22,917 nt of DNA from Methanomassiliicoccales archaeon (GTDB lineage Archaea > Thermoplasmatota > Thermoplasmata > Methanomassiliicoccales > JACIVX01): positions 1 through 22,917 of the forward strand of contig JAJRAH010000115.1 in NCBI GenBank assembly GCA_028679985.1, in the 5' to 3' direction. The notes below the pieces were generated by a model. It was not told the origin of the DNA. It did not search any database and was given only the letters and a program-made list of their open reading frames with translations. Positions 1 to 8,156 of the stretch are shown piece after piece (the stretch's first letter is position 1; each line of letters starts with the position of its first letter). The position numbers and the translations under genes were made by a program.

Positions 1-937
1 CGACGCCGAGAACGGCTAACGAGCCTATATGATGGCCGACCGTCGAGGAGAACGTCAGAAGAAGGAAAGCCAGGATGATTGTGGCAAAGCCTACGGTCGC
101 CGTTGCATACCTCCCGATCCGGTCGACCATCTTCCCGCCGATGGGGGCGGCAACAATTCCTGAGACGCCTGTCGCTGCCATCACGATTCCGATATCGCTT
201 TCCGCCAAAGACAGGGGCTCTAGGGACAGGGTGTCAGATATGAATGACAAGGTCGCGACATAACACATGAAGGTGAAGAACCCCGCGAGGGACAAGAGGA
301 CGACACTCCTCTTTCGAACAGTTCTCCACAGGTTCCCAAGCACGGCCGAGACCCCCCCTTCTCTCTTCTCGAAAGTCGTACTCTTGAAGGCGAGCGTGAA
401 GAATAGCCCGACGAGCAGTACGAGCGAGGCTACGACGACGAACACCAATCTCCAGTTGACAATCGCGATGAACCCCGCAACGAAGGGGCCGAGGGCTATG
501 CCGGTAGTCGTTGCCGCGCCAAGATAGCCCATAGCCTTTCCCCTTTCCTGGAAAGGGACGATGTCGCCGAGGATTGCGACGAGAACCGGATTGACAAATC
601 CATATCCCAAGCCCTGGACCATTCTCGACAAGAGAAACATGTTCAGATCCACGCTGGCTGCACACATCAGGCTGCCTATGGCGTAGACGGTGAAGCCAGC
701 AGCCACCGTCTTCTTCCTGTCATAAACATCCGATATCGTACCCGAGAAGAGGGTGAAGAAGGCAAAGGGAATCATGAAGAAGGAGATGGAGACGAGGACG
801 TCGGGTGCAGTGGCGGCGAATTCGGTCTTAAGAGTCGGTACTAGCGCCAAAACCGCGTTTCCAGATAATGGCCCTATGAATGCACCCAAGTAGACAGCCA
901 ATCGCTTTGCGTCGCGCAACGTGCCCGAAAAGTGCAT
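1..937 (-). CDS. MFS transporter, DHA1-like (partial, C-terminus beyond window)
   Basis: The minus strand is open without a stop from ATG 937 to the left edge, giving 312 codons of a protein that normally has about 390-420. It reads as a 12-helix major facilitator: hydrophobic helices start at about residue 14, and the loop after TM2 carries GTISDVYDRKK, the family's G-x-x-x-D-R-x-R/K-type signature. A second copy of that loop, GGKMVDRIGR, lies at about residue 267, as expected from the two-fold repeat. The TM4 segment LLSRMVQGLGYG and the TM5 segment GIALGPFVAG resemble drug:H+ antiporter-1 members. Substrate cannot be told. An AT-rich TATA-like stretch (941-950) ends only a few bases before ATG 937; if it is the promoter, translation may begin further inside. 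The CDF gene lies 75 bases upstream on the same strand. Confidence 0.88.
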   Translation of the reverse strand, partial: MHFSGTLRDAKRLAVYLGAFIGPLSGNAVLALVPTLKTEFAATAPDVLVSISFFMIPFAFFTLFSGTISDVYDRKKTVAAGFTVYAIGSLMCAASVDLNMFLLSRMVQGLGYGFVNPVLVAILGDIVPFQERGKAMGYLGAATTTGIALGPFVAGFIAIVNWRLVFVVVASLVLLVGLFFTLAFKSTTFEKREGGVSAVLGNLWRTVRKRSVVLLSLAGFFTFMCYVATLSFISDTLSLEPLSLAESDIGIVMAATGVSGIVAAPIGGKMVDRIGRYATATVGFATIILAFLLLTFSSTVGHHIGSLAVLGV

Positions 938-1012
938 TTCGATATATATTAAGACGCATGGAATCGAATTGATGCATGAGAAAGGCCGATTCCAGAGAGC
1001 GGGCGGACCAAT

Positions 1013-1954
1013 CTACTGAGCTTTCTTGCCCTTTGTTCTACTCTTTGACTTGTCCTCAATCTCAATCATCCTGTTCTCATCCGAGAGCGGACAGTTACGC
1101 CAGTCACACGGTTCCACATGTATCATCACGCTCGTGTGCGGCAGCCTCTTCCTTATTTCCAACTCCAGATGATCGGCGACCTTGTGCGAATCCTCGACGC
1201 TGGTGTCGGCCTTCATGACGAGATGGAGGTCAATGAACCTCTGGTCCCCTCCTTTCCTTGTCCGAATGTCATGGAATTCAACGAACTCAGGCATGTGTTC
1301 CAGCAAGACATTCCTGATAACCATTTCCTCTTCGGGGGGGAGCTTCTCATCGACAAGTCCCTTGCTGGACTCCATCGTGAGCTTGTATGCAGCCCGGATG
1401 ATGAGGACGGCGACAAGGATTGCGATTATTGGATCCAGGATCCTCAGGCCAGTCAGGTTGATCAAGATCAGGCCCACAAACACACCAAGCGAAGTCAAAA
1501 CATCTGTCTTCAGATGCATTGAGTCGGCCTCTAGGGCGATCGAGTCCTCCTCCTCGGCAACTCTGGACAAGTACCTTGAAACGAAGAAATTCACGACAGT
1601 CGATATTCCCATAATCACGATTCCGATCTCGAGGAATTCGACGGGAGAGCCGATCAGCACCTTCACGATCGACTCATAGATAATGATGGCAGCCGCAAAG
1701 AATATCAAGACAGCTTCAATGATCCCTGCGACGTTCTCGTACTTCCCATGACCATATGTGTGCTCTTTGTCCGGCGGCTTGACGGCCTTTCTGACCGAGT
1801 AGTTCGCTATGATCGCCGCAATCAGGTCCATCATCGAGTGAACAGCTTCCGACAGCACGCTGACGGAGAACATCATCATGCCAGCTACCAGCTTCATCAC
1901 TACCAGGCACGAATTGCTGACTATCGACAATAGGGCGGCCTTTACCTTCTTCAA
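1013..1954 (-). CDS. Cation diffusion facilitator (CDF) family metal efflux transporter
   Basis: 313 residues, full length for a CDF exporter (metal:H+ antiport at the cytoplasmic membrane). Six predicted helices occupy residues 1-205. The metal site motifs are H39-x3-D43 in TM2 and H147-x3-D151 in TM5, and the loop after TM2/TM3 has the family HTYGHGKYE motif (about 65-73). Histidine in both motifs is typical of zinc-transporting members, so zinc is the best guess (inference). Residues about 208-285 form the cytoplasmic ferredoxin-like dimerisation domain, ending in HVEPCDWRNC, with two cysteines that could add a metal site. The C-terminal tail is highly charged. The start is TTG at 1954, preceded by GGGGAGAT at good Shine-Dalgarno spacing; no better ATG lies before TM1. 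MFS gene follows on the same strand. Confidence 0.93.
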   Translation of the reverse strand: MKKVKAALLSIVSNSCLVVMKLVAGMMMFSVSVLSEAVHSMMDLIAAIIANYSVRKAVKPPDKEHTYGHGKYENVAGIIEAVLIFFAAAIIIYESIVKVLIGSPVEFLEIGIVIMGISTVVNFFVSRYLSRVAEEEDSIALEADSMHLKTDVLTSLGVFVGLILINLTGLRILDPIIAILVAVLIIRAAYKLTMESSKGLVDEKLPPEEEMVIRNVLLEHMPEFVEFHDIRTRKGGDQRFIDLHLVMKADTSVEDSHKVADHLELEIRKRLPHTSVMIHVEPCDWRNCPLSDENRMIEIEDKSKSRTKGKKAQ

Positions 1955-2198
1955 AGAAATCTCCCCTTCTGTAGAGAATATCCCTACTTAGGTTTTTCTA
2001 CAACCGAACGACTGGAATGTAGGAGGAAAGGCACAAGGTCCGATCCGAGTCATTCGAAGAGGCGGGCGACAGTCTTACCTTGGGAGAGGTAACCGGCAGA
2101 CGCTGGCGACTTTTCATTCATCGTACCACACAATCCTAACATTCTTCTATCCGTAACTGTTTGGACTCAGTGAACGACATCGAAAAAGGGATGACCGC

Positions 2199-3137
2199 AT
2201 GGACAAGAGAAGGGCAGTGGCAGATCTGAGAATCAAAGAATCGATGACAGTGGATTCGCTTGTCAGACAGATGAAGGAGTCGGGCGGATTCACTGCGAAG
2301 AAGCTCGCGGATGCCGTCGACATAGTGGAGGGAATGTTTCGGAAGAAGGATTGTACTGTCTTCTTCTCATTCCCAGCGTGCATAATGGCGACCGGGACCC
2401 GCGGCGTCATTGTCGAAATGGTGAGAAGACGCCTAGTCGACGTCATTGTTACGACCTGCGGGACTCTCGATCACGATCTTGCCCGATCCTGGAAGAAGTA
2501 CTATCACGGCGATTTCAACATGAACGACTCGGAACTCAGAAAGAAGGGGATCAGCAGGCTCGGGAACGTGCTAGTCCCCGATGCGAGCTACGGTCTGATC
2601 CTGGAGAAGCGTCTGATCCCGATGTTCGACAAGATACTGAACGGGAAGGAATCGATCTCGACTAGGGACCTTATCGATGCTGTCGGGTCAAACATGACTG
2701 ATCGGGATTCGTTGTTGTACTGGTGCCATAGGAACAAGGTTCCCGTCTTCGTCCCTGGCATTATGGATGGGTCCTTCGGGAGTCAGCTGTGGATGTACTG
2801 GCAAACTCACAGGAATCTGAAGATCGATCTGTTCAAGGATGAGCAGGATCTTTCGGACATAATATTCGAGGCGAAGGAAACGGGAGCTATCGTCGTCGGT
2901 GGGGGGATATCGAAACATCATGTGATATGGTGGAATCAGTTTCGGGACGGTCTCGACCACGCTGTGTACCTGACGACCGCGGAGGAGTATGACGGCAGTC
3001 TTTCCGGCGCGAGGATTCGCGAGGCCGTGTCTTGGGGAAAAGTCAAAGCCACCGCCGACCAGATTACCGTCGAAGGGGATGCGACCATAACATTGCCGAT
3101 CATCGTCGCGAGTGTCCTTGAACGCATCGGGGTATGA
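2199..3137 (+). CDS. dys: Deoxyhypusine synthase
   Basis: 312 residues, the usual archaeal length. The enzyme uses NAD+ and spermidine to transfer an aminobutyl group to a lysine of aIF5A, the first step of hypusine formation. Family motifs are complete: TTCGTLDHDL (85-94), the GGGISKHH stretch with the following IWWNQFRDGLDHAVY (234-257), and the active-site block EYDGSLSGAR...SWGK (263-281), where K281 aligns with the lysine that forms the enzyme-imine intermediate. The ATG at 2199 is preceded by AAAAGGG about 8 bases away. Its stop overlaps the next gene's start in an ATGA (3134-3137), so the two are translationally coupled. No aIF5A gene is present in the window. Confidence 0.95.
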   Translation: MDKRRAVADLRIKESMTVDSLVRQMKESGGFTAKKLADAVDIVEGMFRKKDCTVFFSFPACIMATGTRGVIVEMVRRRLVDVIVTTCGTLDHDLARSWKKYYHGDFNMNDSELRKKGISRLGNVLVPDASYGLILEKRLIPMFDKILNGKESISTRDLIDAVGSNMTDRDSLLYWCHRNKVPVFVPGIMDGSFGSQLWMYWQTHRNLKIDLFKDEQDLSDIIFEAKETGAIVVGGGISKHHVIWWNQFRDGLDHAVYLTTAEEYDGSLSGARIREAVSWGKVKATADQITVEGDATITLPIIVASVLERIGV

Positions 3138-4132
3138 CAATGAAGAAGATCGCCGTGATTGGCGGGGACGGAATAGGTCCGGAAGTGGTCTCGTGCGCAG
3201 TCAGGCTCATCGAGAACCTGGATGTCGACCTCGAGTTCATCCCCGCGGAGATGGGGCTGGAGTGCTACAGGAAGACTGGGAGCTTCATTCCCGATGCCAC
3301 TATGGACGCGCTCGAGCAGAGCGACGCTTGTCTGTTCGGAGCTGTAACGACCTCGCTGGAGGAGAAGAAGGGGCCTTCTATCCTCTTCCTGAGGAAGCAT
3401 TTCGACCTCTACGCTAACGTTCGTCCGGTGAAGCGCTTACACCCGTCCGTCGGATTGGTCGACCTGGATGTGGTAATCGTCAGGGAAAACACCGAAGGAA
3501 TGTACACAGGCATAGAGCATGCGGACACCGACGGCGTTACGCTCGAAAGGAGAGTGAGCGAGAAAGCGAGCAGAAGGATCGTGAGATTTGCACTCAGACT
3601 ATGCAAGGATGAGAAAAGGCGCAGACTGACGTGCGTCCACAAGGCAAACGCGATGAGAATGTCGGACGGTCTCTTCAGGAGGGTGTTCTTTGAGGAGGCC
3701 AGTAACTCTGACATCGAATCCAGGGAGATGCTGGTCGATGCCGCGGCGGCGGCACTTGTCCTGAGACCGAAGGACCTCGACTGCATCGTCACCTTGAATC
3801 TCTACGGGGACATTCTTTCGGACGAGGCGGCCGCCCTGGTAGGTGGCCTCGGCTTCGGCCCCTCGGGCAATATAGGAGACAGGTACGCCATCTTTGAACC
3901 GTCTCACGGCTCTGCACCCGACATCGCCGGCACCGGAACTGCAAATCCAATAGCTGCGATCCTGTCAGGCGCGATGATGCTGAGATACTTGGGAGAATAT
4001 GTCCAGGCATCGAGGATCGAGAAGGTCGTTCGATTGGGCCTGTCAAGGGGCGTCAAGACAATCGACGTAGGGGGAACTTACAAGACGGCCACTTTCACTG
4101 ATGCACTGATCGGCATGCTGGATGAGGTCTAG
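3134..4132 (+). CDS. Isocitrate/isopropylmalate-type beta-decarboxylating dehydrogenase, NAD-type
   Basis: 332 residues, normal for the short dimeric family. It opens with IAVIGGDGIGPEV (6-18). Substrate and catalytic residues are visible: the R-x3-R pocket around LYANVRPVKR (92-101), RENTEGMYTG (117-126) with catalytic Y124, catalytic K170, and metal ligands D202, D225 and D229 (NLYGDILSDE). HGSAPDIAGTGTANP (258-272) has D263-I264 where NADP enzymes carry K-Y, so NAD+ is the expected coenzyme. The RENTEGMY loop is closer to isocitrate and homoisocitrate enzymes than to the RE-x-TGG-x-Y of classical LeuB, but archaeal paralogs with this loop include isopropylmalate and aks-pathway enzymes, so the substrate (isocitrate most likely) is not settled. 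No leu or lysine-pathway genes adjoin it. ATG at 3140 is an equally possible start. Confidence 0.88.
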   Translation: MTMKKIAVIGGDGIGPEVVSCAVRLIENLDVDLEFIPAEMGLECYRKTGSFIPDATMDALEQSDACLFGAVTTSLEEKKGPSILFLRKHFDLYANVRPVKRLHPSVGLVDLDVVIVRENTEGMYTGIEHADTDGVTLERRVSEKASRRIVRFALRLCKDEKRRRLTCVHKANAMRMSDGLFRRVFFEEASNSDIESREMLVDAAAAALVLRPKDLDCIVTLNLYGDILSDEAAALVGGLGFGPSGNIGDRYAIFEPSHGSAPDIAGTGTANPIAAILSGAMMLRYLGEYVQASRIEKVVRLGLSRGVKTIDVGGTYKTATFTDALIGMLDEV

Positions 4133-4755
4133 GCCGGACTAGGGACCCTGTTCTTGCTGATCGGATTGACACTATTGAGGACCCAGGTGATCCTCTTCAT
4201 TTCCCAGGAGACGAACTTGCGGGTCGATCTCTCATGGACATGGTTCTGATTGTTGAAGAGTCGAAGTTCGGTCCACATCATTGCGATGAACAATGAGAGC
4301 ATCAGAATTATCTCCGCGATCGAGGCGATTCCGAGGTACTCTATCTGAATGGTGTCCATCACGACGTGAATCCCCCAGAAGGATAGCGGTATGACGAAAC
4401 GGAAGGCGATTGAGGCAGGCGCGACTATCAGAACGGCTATCGGGTTGTGAAGCGTCGACTTCCACTGGACACCGGAATTGAGAAGAGATTCTGGATTCGT
4501 CAGATTGCTGGCCCCATTTTCATTCACGAAATCAGGAATACCAAGGAGGTGATCTATGTCGATGAAGACACCGAACAGCATTCCAATCATTGCTTCGTTC
4601 CTGTCCAGATCGAGCTGTCTGATGATCAGCATCACGACGAATAGGTGAGTGATGGCTAACAGCGCCCCACTCTCCCACGTCTTTGCTTTCCTGCACAGTC
4701 CTCCAAGGTTGATCGGTTTTTGATGGCGGATGTGTATAAAATTCCCTAGCTGCAA
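4129..4755 (-). CDS. Integral membrane protein with YdjM/DUF457-like metal-site pattern
   Basis: 208 residues with about four hydrophobic segments (roughly 28-47, 56-72, 104-125, 142-162). Polar residues in and near the membrane segments form the pattern D66-I-D68-H69, H103, then H130-x3-D134. This resembles the membrane-bound metal-dependent hydrolase family (YdjM, DUF457); the match is by eye, so the function is tentative. The start is uncertain. The longest frame begins with TTG 4755, but a TATA-like TTTTATA lies just inside it (about 4738-4745 on the complement), and GGAGGA occurs further in (about 4704-4709), so translation may start downstream, before the first helix. The stop codon shares the palindrome CTAG with the convergent dehydrogenase gene. 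Confidence 0.6.
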   Translation of the reverse strand: MQLGNFIHIRHQKPINLGGLCRKAKTWESGALLAITHLFVVMLIIRQLDLDRNEAMIGMLFGVFIDIDHLLGIPDFVNENGASNLTNPESLLNSGVQWKSTLHNPIAVLIVAPASIAFRFVIPLSFWGIHVVMDTIQIEYLGIASIAEIILMLSLFIAMMWTELRLFNNQNHVHERSTRKFVSWEMKRITWVLNSVNPISKNRVPSPA

Positions 4756-5026
4756 ATTATCAACTGCGATAACATTCCAGATTGCGAAAATCAGAGACTT
4801 CTAGATTCCTGGCCTGAATGACTGGACGACCGGTCATATTCCGCTCCGAGGCAACAGGGATTGAAGGACTGTGGAGTGCCTTTCAACGCCCTTGCTGCTT
4901 TGTACGACGGATCTCATCCCCTCGAAGGACCGCTTCCATGGGGTCTGCTGGAGTGGGGCAAGTCTCGAAAGTGACAAATAGGGCCCGATGTCTGTTTGCA
5001 TTTGAAAGGTCTTTGGTGATTCGAAG

Positions 5027-5575
5027 ATGATGCCCGCAGGCCCGTTGATGACCGAGCATAGGCTGATAGAGAGAATGGTCCAGCTGATGCAGAGTGAACT
5101 CCGTGATGTCGAAGTCATCGGAAAAGTTGACGTTCTCTTTCTCGATACGGCTGTCGACTTCCTCCGGACGTACGCGGACAGATGCCATCACGGCAAGGAG
5201 GAGGACATCCTGTTCAGGGATCTAGCGAAGAAGAGTCTGGATCCTGACCACAAGAAGACGATGGATGAGTTGCTCGCGGAGCATGTGATCGCCCGAGAAA
5301 ACGTGGGAGCACTCCATGACGCAAGGATATCCCACTCGGAAGGGGACCCGAACGCTGTCGGTGAGGTTCGGCGAAGACTGAAAGCACTGACAGACCTCTA
5401 TCCCAGACACATTGAAAAAGAAGACAGACGATTCTTCATTCCTTGCATGGCCTACTTCAGCAGAGAGGAAATGGATGCCATGCTTGGCGAGTTCTTCGAG
5501 TTCGATAGGATGATGATCCACGACAAGTACAAAGCCATTGTGAGCAGGACTGAGAAGGAACGGAAATCAGGATGA
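5027..5575 (+). CDS. Hemerythrin-like (HHE cation-binding) domain protein
   Basis: 182 residues, all predicted alpha-helical, fitting one HHE four-helix bundle. Candidate ligands for a di-iron site follow the family order: H11 in PLMTEHRLIERM, H54/H55 with E58/E59 in CHHGKEED, H86 in LLAEHVIAREN, H128 with E132 in PRHIEKED, and H165 near the end. Such proteins bind or sense O2, NO or peroxide, or handle iron. No signal peptide or extra domain is seen, so it is cytosolic. GGTGAT, complementary to the archaeal 16S tail, lies 7 bases before ATG 5027, supporting that start. Rubredoxin follows on the same strand within 100 bases; the pair suggests oxidative or nitrosative defence in an anaerobe (inference from context). 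Confidence 0.88.
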   Translation: MMPAGPLMTEHRLIERMVQLMQSELRDVEVIGKVDVLFLDTAVDFLRTYADRCHHGKEEDILFRDLAKKSLDPDHKKTMDELLAEHVIARENVGALHDARISHSEGDPNAVGEVRRRLKALTDLYPRHIEKEDRRFFIPCMAYFSREEMDAMLGEFFEFDRMMIHDKYKAIVSRTEKERKSG

Positions 5576-5674
5576 GAAGGTTGCATACAATGGCAGATAT
5601 TCCTCGGGGACAGACGAAGGAAACAAACGGACCAGATGAACAAGGATTCTAGAGGAGAGCTAGGGGGCGATGAT

Positions 5675-5839
5675 GTGGACAAATGGAAATGCACACTTTG
5701 CGACTATGTATATGACCCAGCAGTCGGAGACGAGACGAGTGGAATCGCACCGGGGACAGTTTTCGAGGATCTGCCAGATAACTGGGTATGTCCCACTTGT
5801 GGTGCAGAGAAGGACATGTTTGAGAAAGTGTCGGGCTGA
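5675..5839 (+). CDS. Rubredoxin
   Basis: A classic 54-residue rubredoxin when begun at GTG 5675. It has KWKCTLCDYVYDPAVGD at the N-terminus and DNWVCPTCGAEKDMFE at the C-terminus, so the four iron-ligand cysteines (C-x2-C and C-x2-C) and the aromatic core residues (W, Y, Y, F, W, F) are all present. It is a cytosolic one-electron carrier at low potential, usually feeding superoxide reductase, rubrerythrin, flavodiiron proteins or similar O2-reducing enzymes; none of these lies in the window except the adjacent hemerythrin-like protein. The GTG is preceded by AGGGGG with 7-base spacing. An in-frame ATG at 5636 would add 13 unusual acidic residues and has a weaker ribosome site. Confidence 0.95.
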   Translation: MDKWKCTLCDYVYDPAVGDETSGIAPGTVFEDLPDNWVCPTCGAEKDMFEKVSG

Positions 5840-6008
5840 TGGTGACCACTTTCATCTTCGAACGAGAAAGGAACCCTGAAAGTAGATCTGGTGGGATCTA
5901 GCTACCAGGTCATGCCGTCTGCTAGTGGACTGAGTACGTAGAAACGGCATTCCTGAACTGACCAGAAGGATTATCTACAGGCTGCTCCAAGGAATTCTCG
6001 CGGTTTTC

Positions 6009-6173
6009 ATGATACCTAGCGCGAACTTGGAAGAAGTGAAGTTGTCGAAGATCGAATGCAAGCGATGCGGCCACTCGTGGTTCAAGAGCAAGGGCGAGGA
6101 GTCTCACGTCTGTCCAGTGTGCAGCACACCGTACATGGAGGATGAAGCTACAAACGTGATTAGGAAGAACTGA
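6009..6173 (+). CDS. Small zinc-ribbon protein (54 aa)
   Basis: A short frame from ATG 6009 to TGA 6171-6173. The product has two Cys knuckles, KIECKRCGHSW and VCPVCSTPYM, separated by about 15 residues, the spacing of a rubredoxin-like or zinc-ribbon fold binding one zinc or iron. Codon choice (AAG, GAG, GTG, ATC) matches the neighbouring real genes. The sequence around KCKRCGHSW-like knuckles is typical of archaeal zinc ribbons that mediate protein or nucleic-acid contacts, but no specific family is recognised. It lies 169 bases after rubredoxin on the same strand. The start is supported only by position: no strong ribosome site is seen, and the frame is open back to a TGA at 5931-5933. Confidence 0.65.
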   Translation: MIPSANLEEVKLSKIECKRCGHSWFKSKGEESHVCPVCSTPYMEDEATNVIRKN

Positions 6174-6380
6174 CGAGAATTGCCGAATCAGCAGATGACA
6201 TCGATACGCTTTCGTCCGACATGACGATTTGAGGAGAACGATTGTCGTTGACCAACTGGAGCAAATGTGTCATGTGACGGCGCCCAGAAGAGAGCTAGTT
6301 ATCATCGACCAGTCAACTGGAGATTACTGATGATTGGGCTGTCTCGGGATAGTATGTTCTTCAAGACAAATTAGGAAGCG

Positions 6381-6388
6381 CTTAATAC
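6381..6388 (+). promoter_or_regulatory. TATA box (CTTAATAC) for the 6411 membrane gene
   Basis: An AT-rich octamer after purine-rich GGAAGCG (a plausible BRE), centred 26 bases before ATG 6411. Standard archaeal spacing would put the transcript start at or near the ATG, so the mRNA is probably leaderless. Confidence 0.55.
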
Positions 6389-6410
6389 TGCGGACGCGAA
6401 TTCTCAGGTC

Positions 6411-6701
6411 ATGGATTGGGGGGAATTTCTCAAGCCGACAGCCGGGAGGATCCTCTTATTCATCGCCTTGATGGCCGGAGTGAATCTCGTGCTAATCTTG
6501 ACGACCCATGTCTTTGACTCAAGGATTCTCGTCGGGTTCCCTCTGGGATTCTGGCCTGTCGGGAGCTTCATGGGTGTGGCTGGTGCCACGACTTATCCAA
6601 CCGTCGAGTTCTCTTGGGTAGGTTTCCTTGTCGACATGTTGTTCTGGTATGTGGCTTCTTGCGCGATCATTGCCCTGTTATTTGTAGACGAGAAGAAATG
6701 A
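6411..6701 (+). CDS. Small membrane protein, unrecognised (96 aa)
   Basis: 96 residues with two clear hydrophobic helices at about 13-36 (ILLFIALMAGVNLVLILTTH) and 68-92, and a glycine/proline-rich stretch between them (VGFPLGFWPVGSFMGVAGATTYP) that may be a re-entrant or third membrane segment. It ends in the charged DEKK. No family is recognised. A TATA-like box 26 bases before the ATG supports the start and a leaderless mRNA. Codon use matches the surroundings. It sits alone between the redox cluster and the convergent SDR gene, so context gives no functional hint. Confidence 0.7.
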   Translation: MDWGEFLKPTAGRILLFIALMAGVNLVLILTTHVFDSRILVGFPLGFWPVGSFMGVAGATTYPTVEFSWVGFLVDMLFWYVASCAIIALLFVDEKK

Positions 6702-6833
6702 AGAGAGGGACATACTGGGGATGCACATCCGGTTCGTCCGTTTGGACCGTGAGCAACTTCTGAAATCGGAGACCACGCATTGAGATGAATCGATCGGATG
6801 GGTCAAACCAGATGAGTCTCCCTCCAGAAGTTT

Positions 6834-7844
6834 TCACTTTGCTATCTGGCCGGATCTCTTCAAATCCTTATACCAGACAGCGGTCCTTCGTATCCCCTCC
6901 TCTAACCCTATCTTCGGCCGGAAATCAAGGTCCCGTATGGCATTTGAACAGTCTGGTCTCTCACTATCCTTGCCAAACAAGGAAATCACGAACTTGGATA
7001 GTCTCGGCTCCTTCTTGTACCCGCCCAGTTTTGACTTCAGCTCGCTCATCCACGCGACAGAATAGGCCAGCCAGAATGGGGTGAACTTGTAGTCCGGATC
7101 CTTTCCAAGCTCCTTGCATATGAGATCGTATGTCATCTTCAATGACACGCTATCGGGGCCATCTAGATTGTATGTTCTTCCGTTGACATTCTTCCTCGCT
7201 GAAGCGGTCATGAAGGCATCGACGACGTCGCCGACGTAAATGAGGGGGAATCTCGACGACCCATCCCCGACCAATTGTGCATTGTCCGTGTCGACAAAGT
7301 TGAACCAGTAATAAGCAGAAGTGAAATCCCTCGGACCGTATATTACTCCGGGTCTCAGGGCAACCCCCTCGATTCCCTTCTCTGCACACCCCTTGAAAAA
7401 AACTGCCTCCGCTTCCGTCTTCGATCTGGAGTACCCACCCTTTATGTCCGGACGGTCGGCCTTGAGACTGCCTGGATTTAGAAGGCCATCGGGTCCCAAT
7501 GCCGCGATTGAACTTGTGTGTACGATCTTCTTAACATCCGCCTCGGCGGCCGCGTTCAAGATCCTTTCCGTCCCGGCAACATTGACGTCGTGTATTTCTC
7601 TGTATGGAATGACGAATCTCACTGAGCCGACACAATTGAAGACGATATCCACGCCTTTCATGGCTTCCTTGAGTGCGGCAGGATCCCTGACGTCTGCATA
7701 TCTGGTATCGATCTCAAGGTTCTTGAGCGCGGATAGATTGCTGGTCTTTCTCGCAAGCACGACGACTTCTTCTCCTCGACGACAGAGTTCCTCAACGACG
7801 TGACCACCAAGGAAACCAGAAGCTCCAGTAACTAGATTGATCAT
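6834..7844 (-). CDS. NAD(P)-dependent epimerase/dehydratase, extended SDR
   Basis: 336 residues from ATG 7844. The N-terminus MINLVTGASGFLGGH is the Rossmann glycine motif, followed by the adenine-side D51-V, then the catalytic S111/S112 region (HTSSIAALG) and Y138-x3-K142 (YSRSK). RPGVIYGPRD and the FPLIYVGDVVDAF stretch are typical of the extended SDR substrate half; the overall pattern is nearest the 3-beta-HSD/dihydroflavonol-reductase-like branch. Substrate is unknown: nucleotide-sugar or isoprenoid/lipid precursors are both possible. The longer frame from 7883 is rejected because a TATA box (CTATATG, about 7880-7886 on the complement) overlaps that ATG, while GGGG lies just before ATG 7844. 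Confidence 0.9.
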   Translation of the reverse strand: MINLVTGASGFLGGHVVEELCRRGEEVVVLARKTSNLSALKNLEIDTRYADVRDPAALKEAMKGVDIVFNCVGSVRFVIPYREIHDVNVAGTERILNAAAEADVKKIVHTSSIAALGPDGLLNPGSLKADRPDIKGGYSRSKTEAEAVFFKGCAEKGIEGVALRPGVIYGPRDFTSAYYWFNFVDTDNAQLVGDGSSRFPLIYVGDVVDAFMTASARKNVNGRTYNLDGPDSVSLKMTYDLICKELGKDPDYKFTPFWLAYSVAWMSELKSKLGGYKKEPRLSKFVISLFGKDSERPDCSNAIRDLDFRPKIGLEEGIRRTAVWYKDLKRSGQIAK

Positions 7845-7925
7845 ATTCCCCGAATACCCCCGAATGGTGAAGAAGATTTGCATATAGGATGAGAAGGTCT
7901 ACTCGGGGACGCTTGACGCGTCACT

Positions 7926-7957
7926 AGATTCGTCTCTCCCCATCTGTCGTCAGAACA
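7926..7957. repeat. Imperfect direct repeat, copy 1
   Basis: AGATTCGTCTCTCCCCATCT followed by GTCGTCAGAAC closely resembles 8356-8382 in the same orientation, differing by a short gap and a few substitutions. It lies upstream of the SDR gene on the minus strand. Function unknown; a duplicated regulatory stretch is one possibility. Confidence 0.4.
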
Positions 7958-8079
7958 ATCGGAGGTGTCAATATTATCGATATAGATAACGATAGGTCAA
8001 GCAGGATTGCGATTCGCGACTATGATCCGAAAGAGGTCGGTCTGCATCGTTCAGAAGAGGAACCTCTGTCAGAGAATAC

Positions 8080-8099
8080 AAGAAAAGAAAAGAAAAGAT
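8080..8099 (-). terminator. T-rich termination tract after the 8157-8282 gene
   Basis: On the minus strand this is TCTTTTCTTTTCTTTTCTTG, about 58 bases after the stop of the small zinc-ribbon gene. Archaeal RNA polymerase terminates at such oligo-T tracts without a hairpin. Confidence 0.5.
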
Positions 8100-8156
8100 C
8101 TCTTCCATTCTTCTCTTCAATTGCGCGGGTCAAGTACGTCTTTTTGACCTCTTGTA

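Noticed and set aside
234..665. 143-codon minus-strand ORF
   Set aside because: It is out of frame with the MFS transporter, which is open across the whole stretch with clear membrane helices and family motifs; the alternative product is low-complexity and basic.
4818..5191. Overlapping ORFs on both strands between the membrane gene and the hemerythrin-like gene
   Set aside because: Compositions are unlike protein; the two longer minus-strand ones run into the hemerythrin-like gene and the plus-strand one ends at its start codon. None has a promoter or ribosome site.
6225..6323. Short TTG-started frame with peptide-like sequence (TIVVDQLEQM...ELVIIDQSTG)
   Set aside because: Only about 32 codons, no ribosome site or TATA box in position, and no recognisable motif; too short to support.
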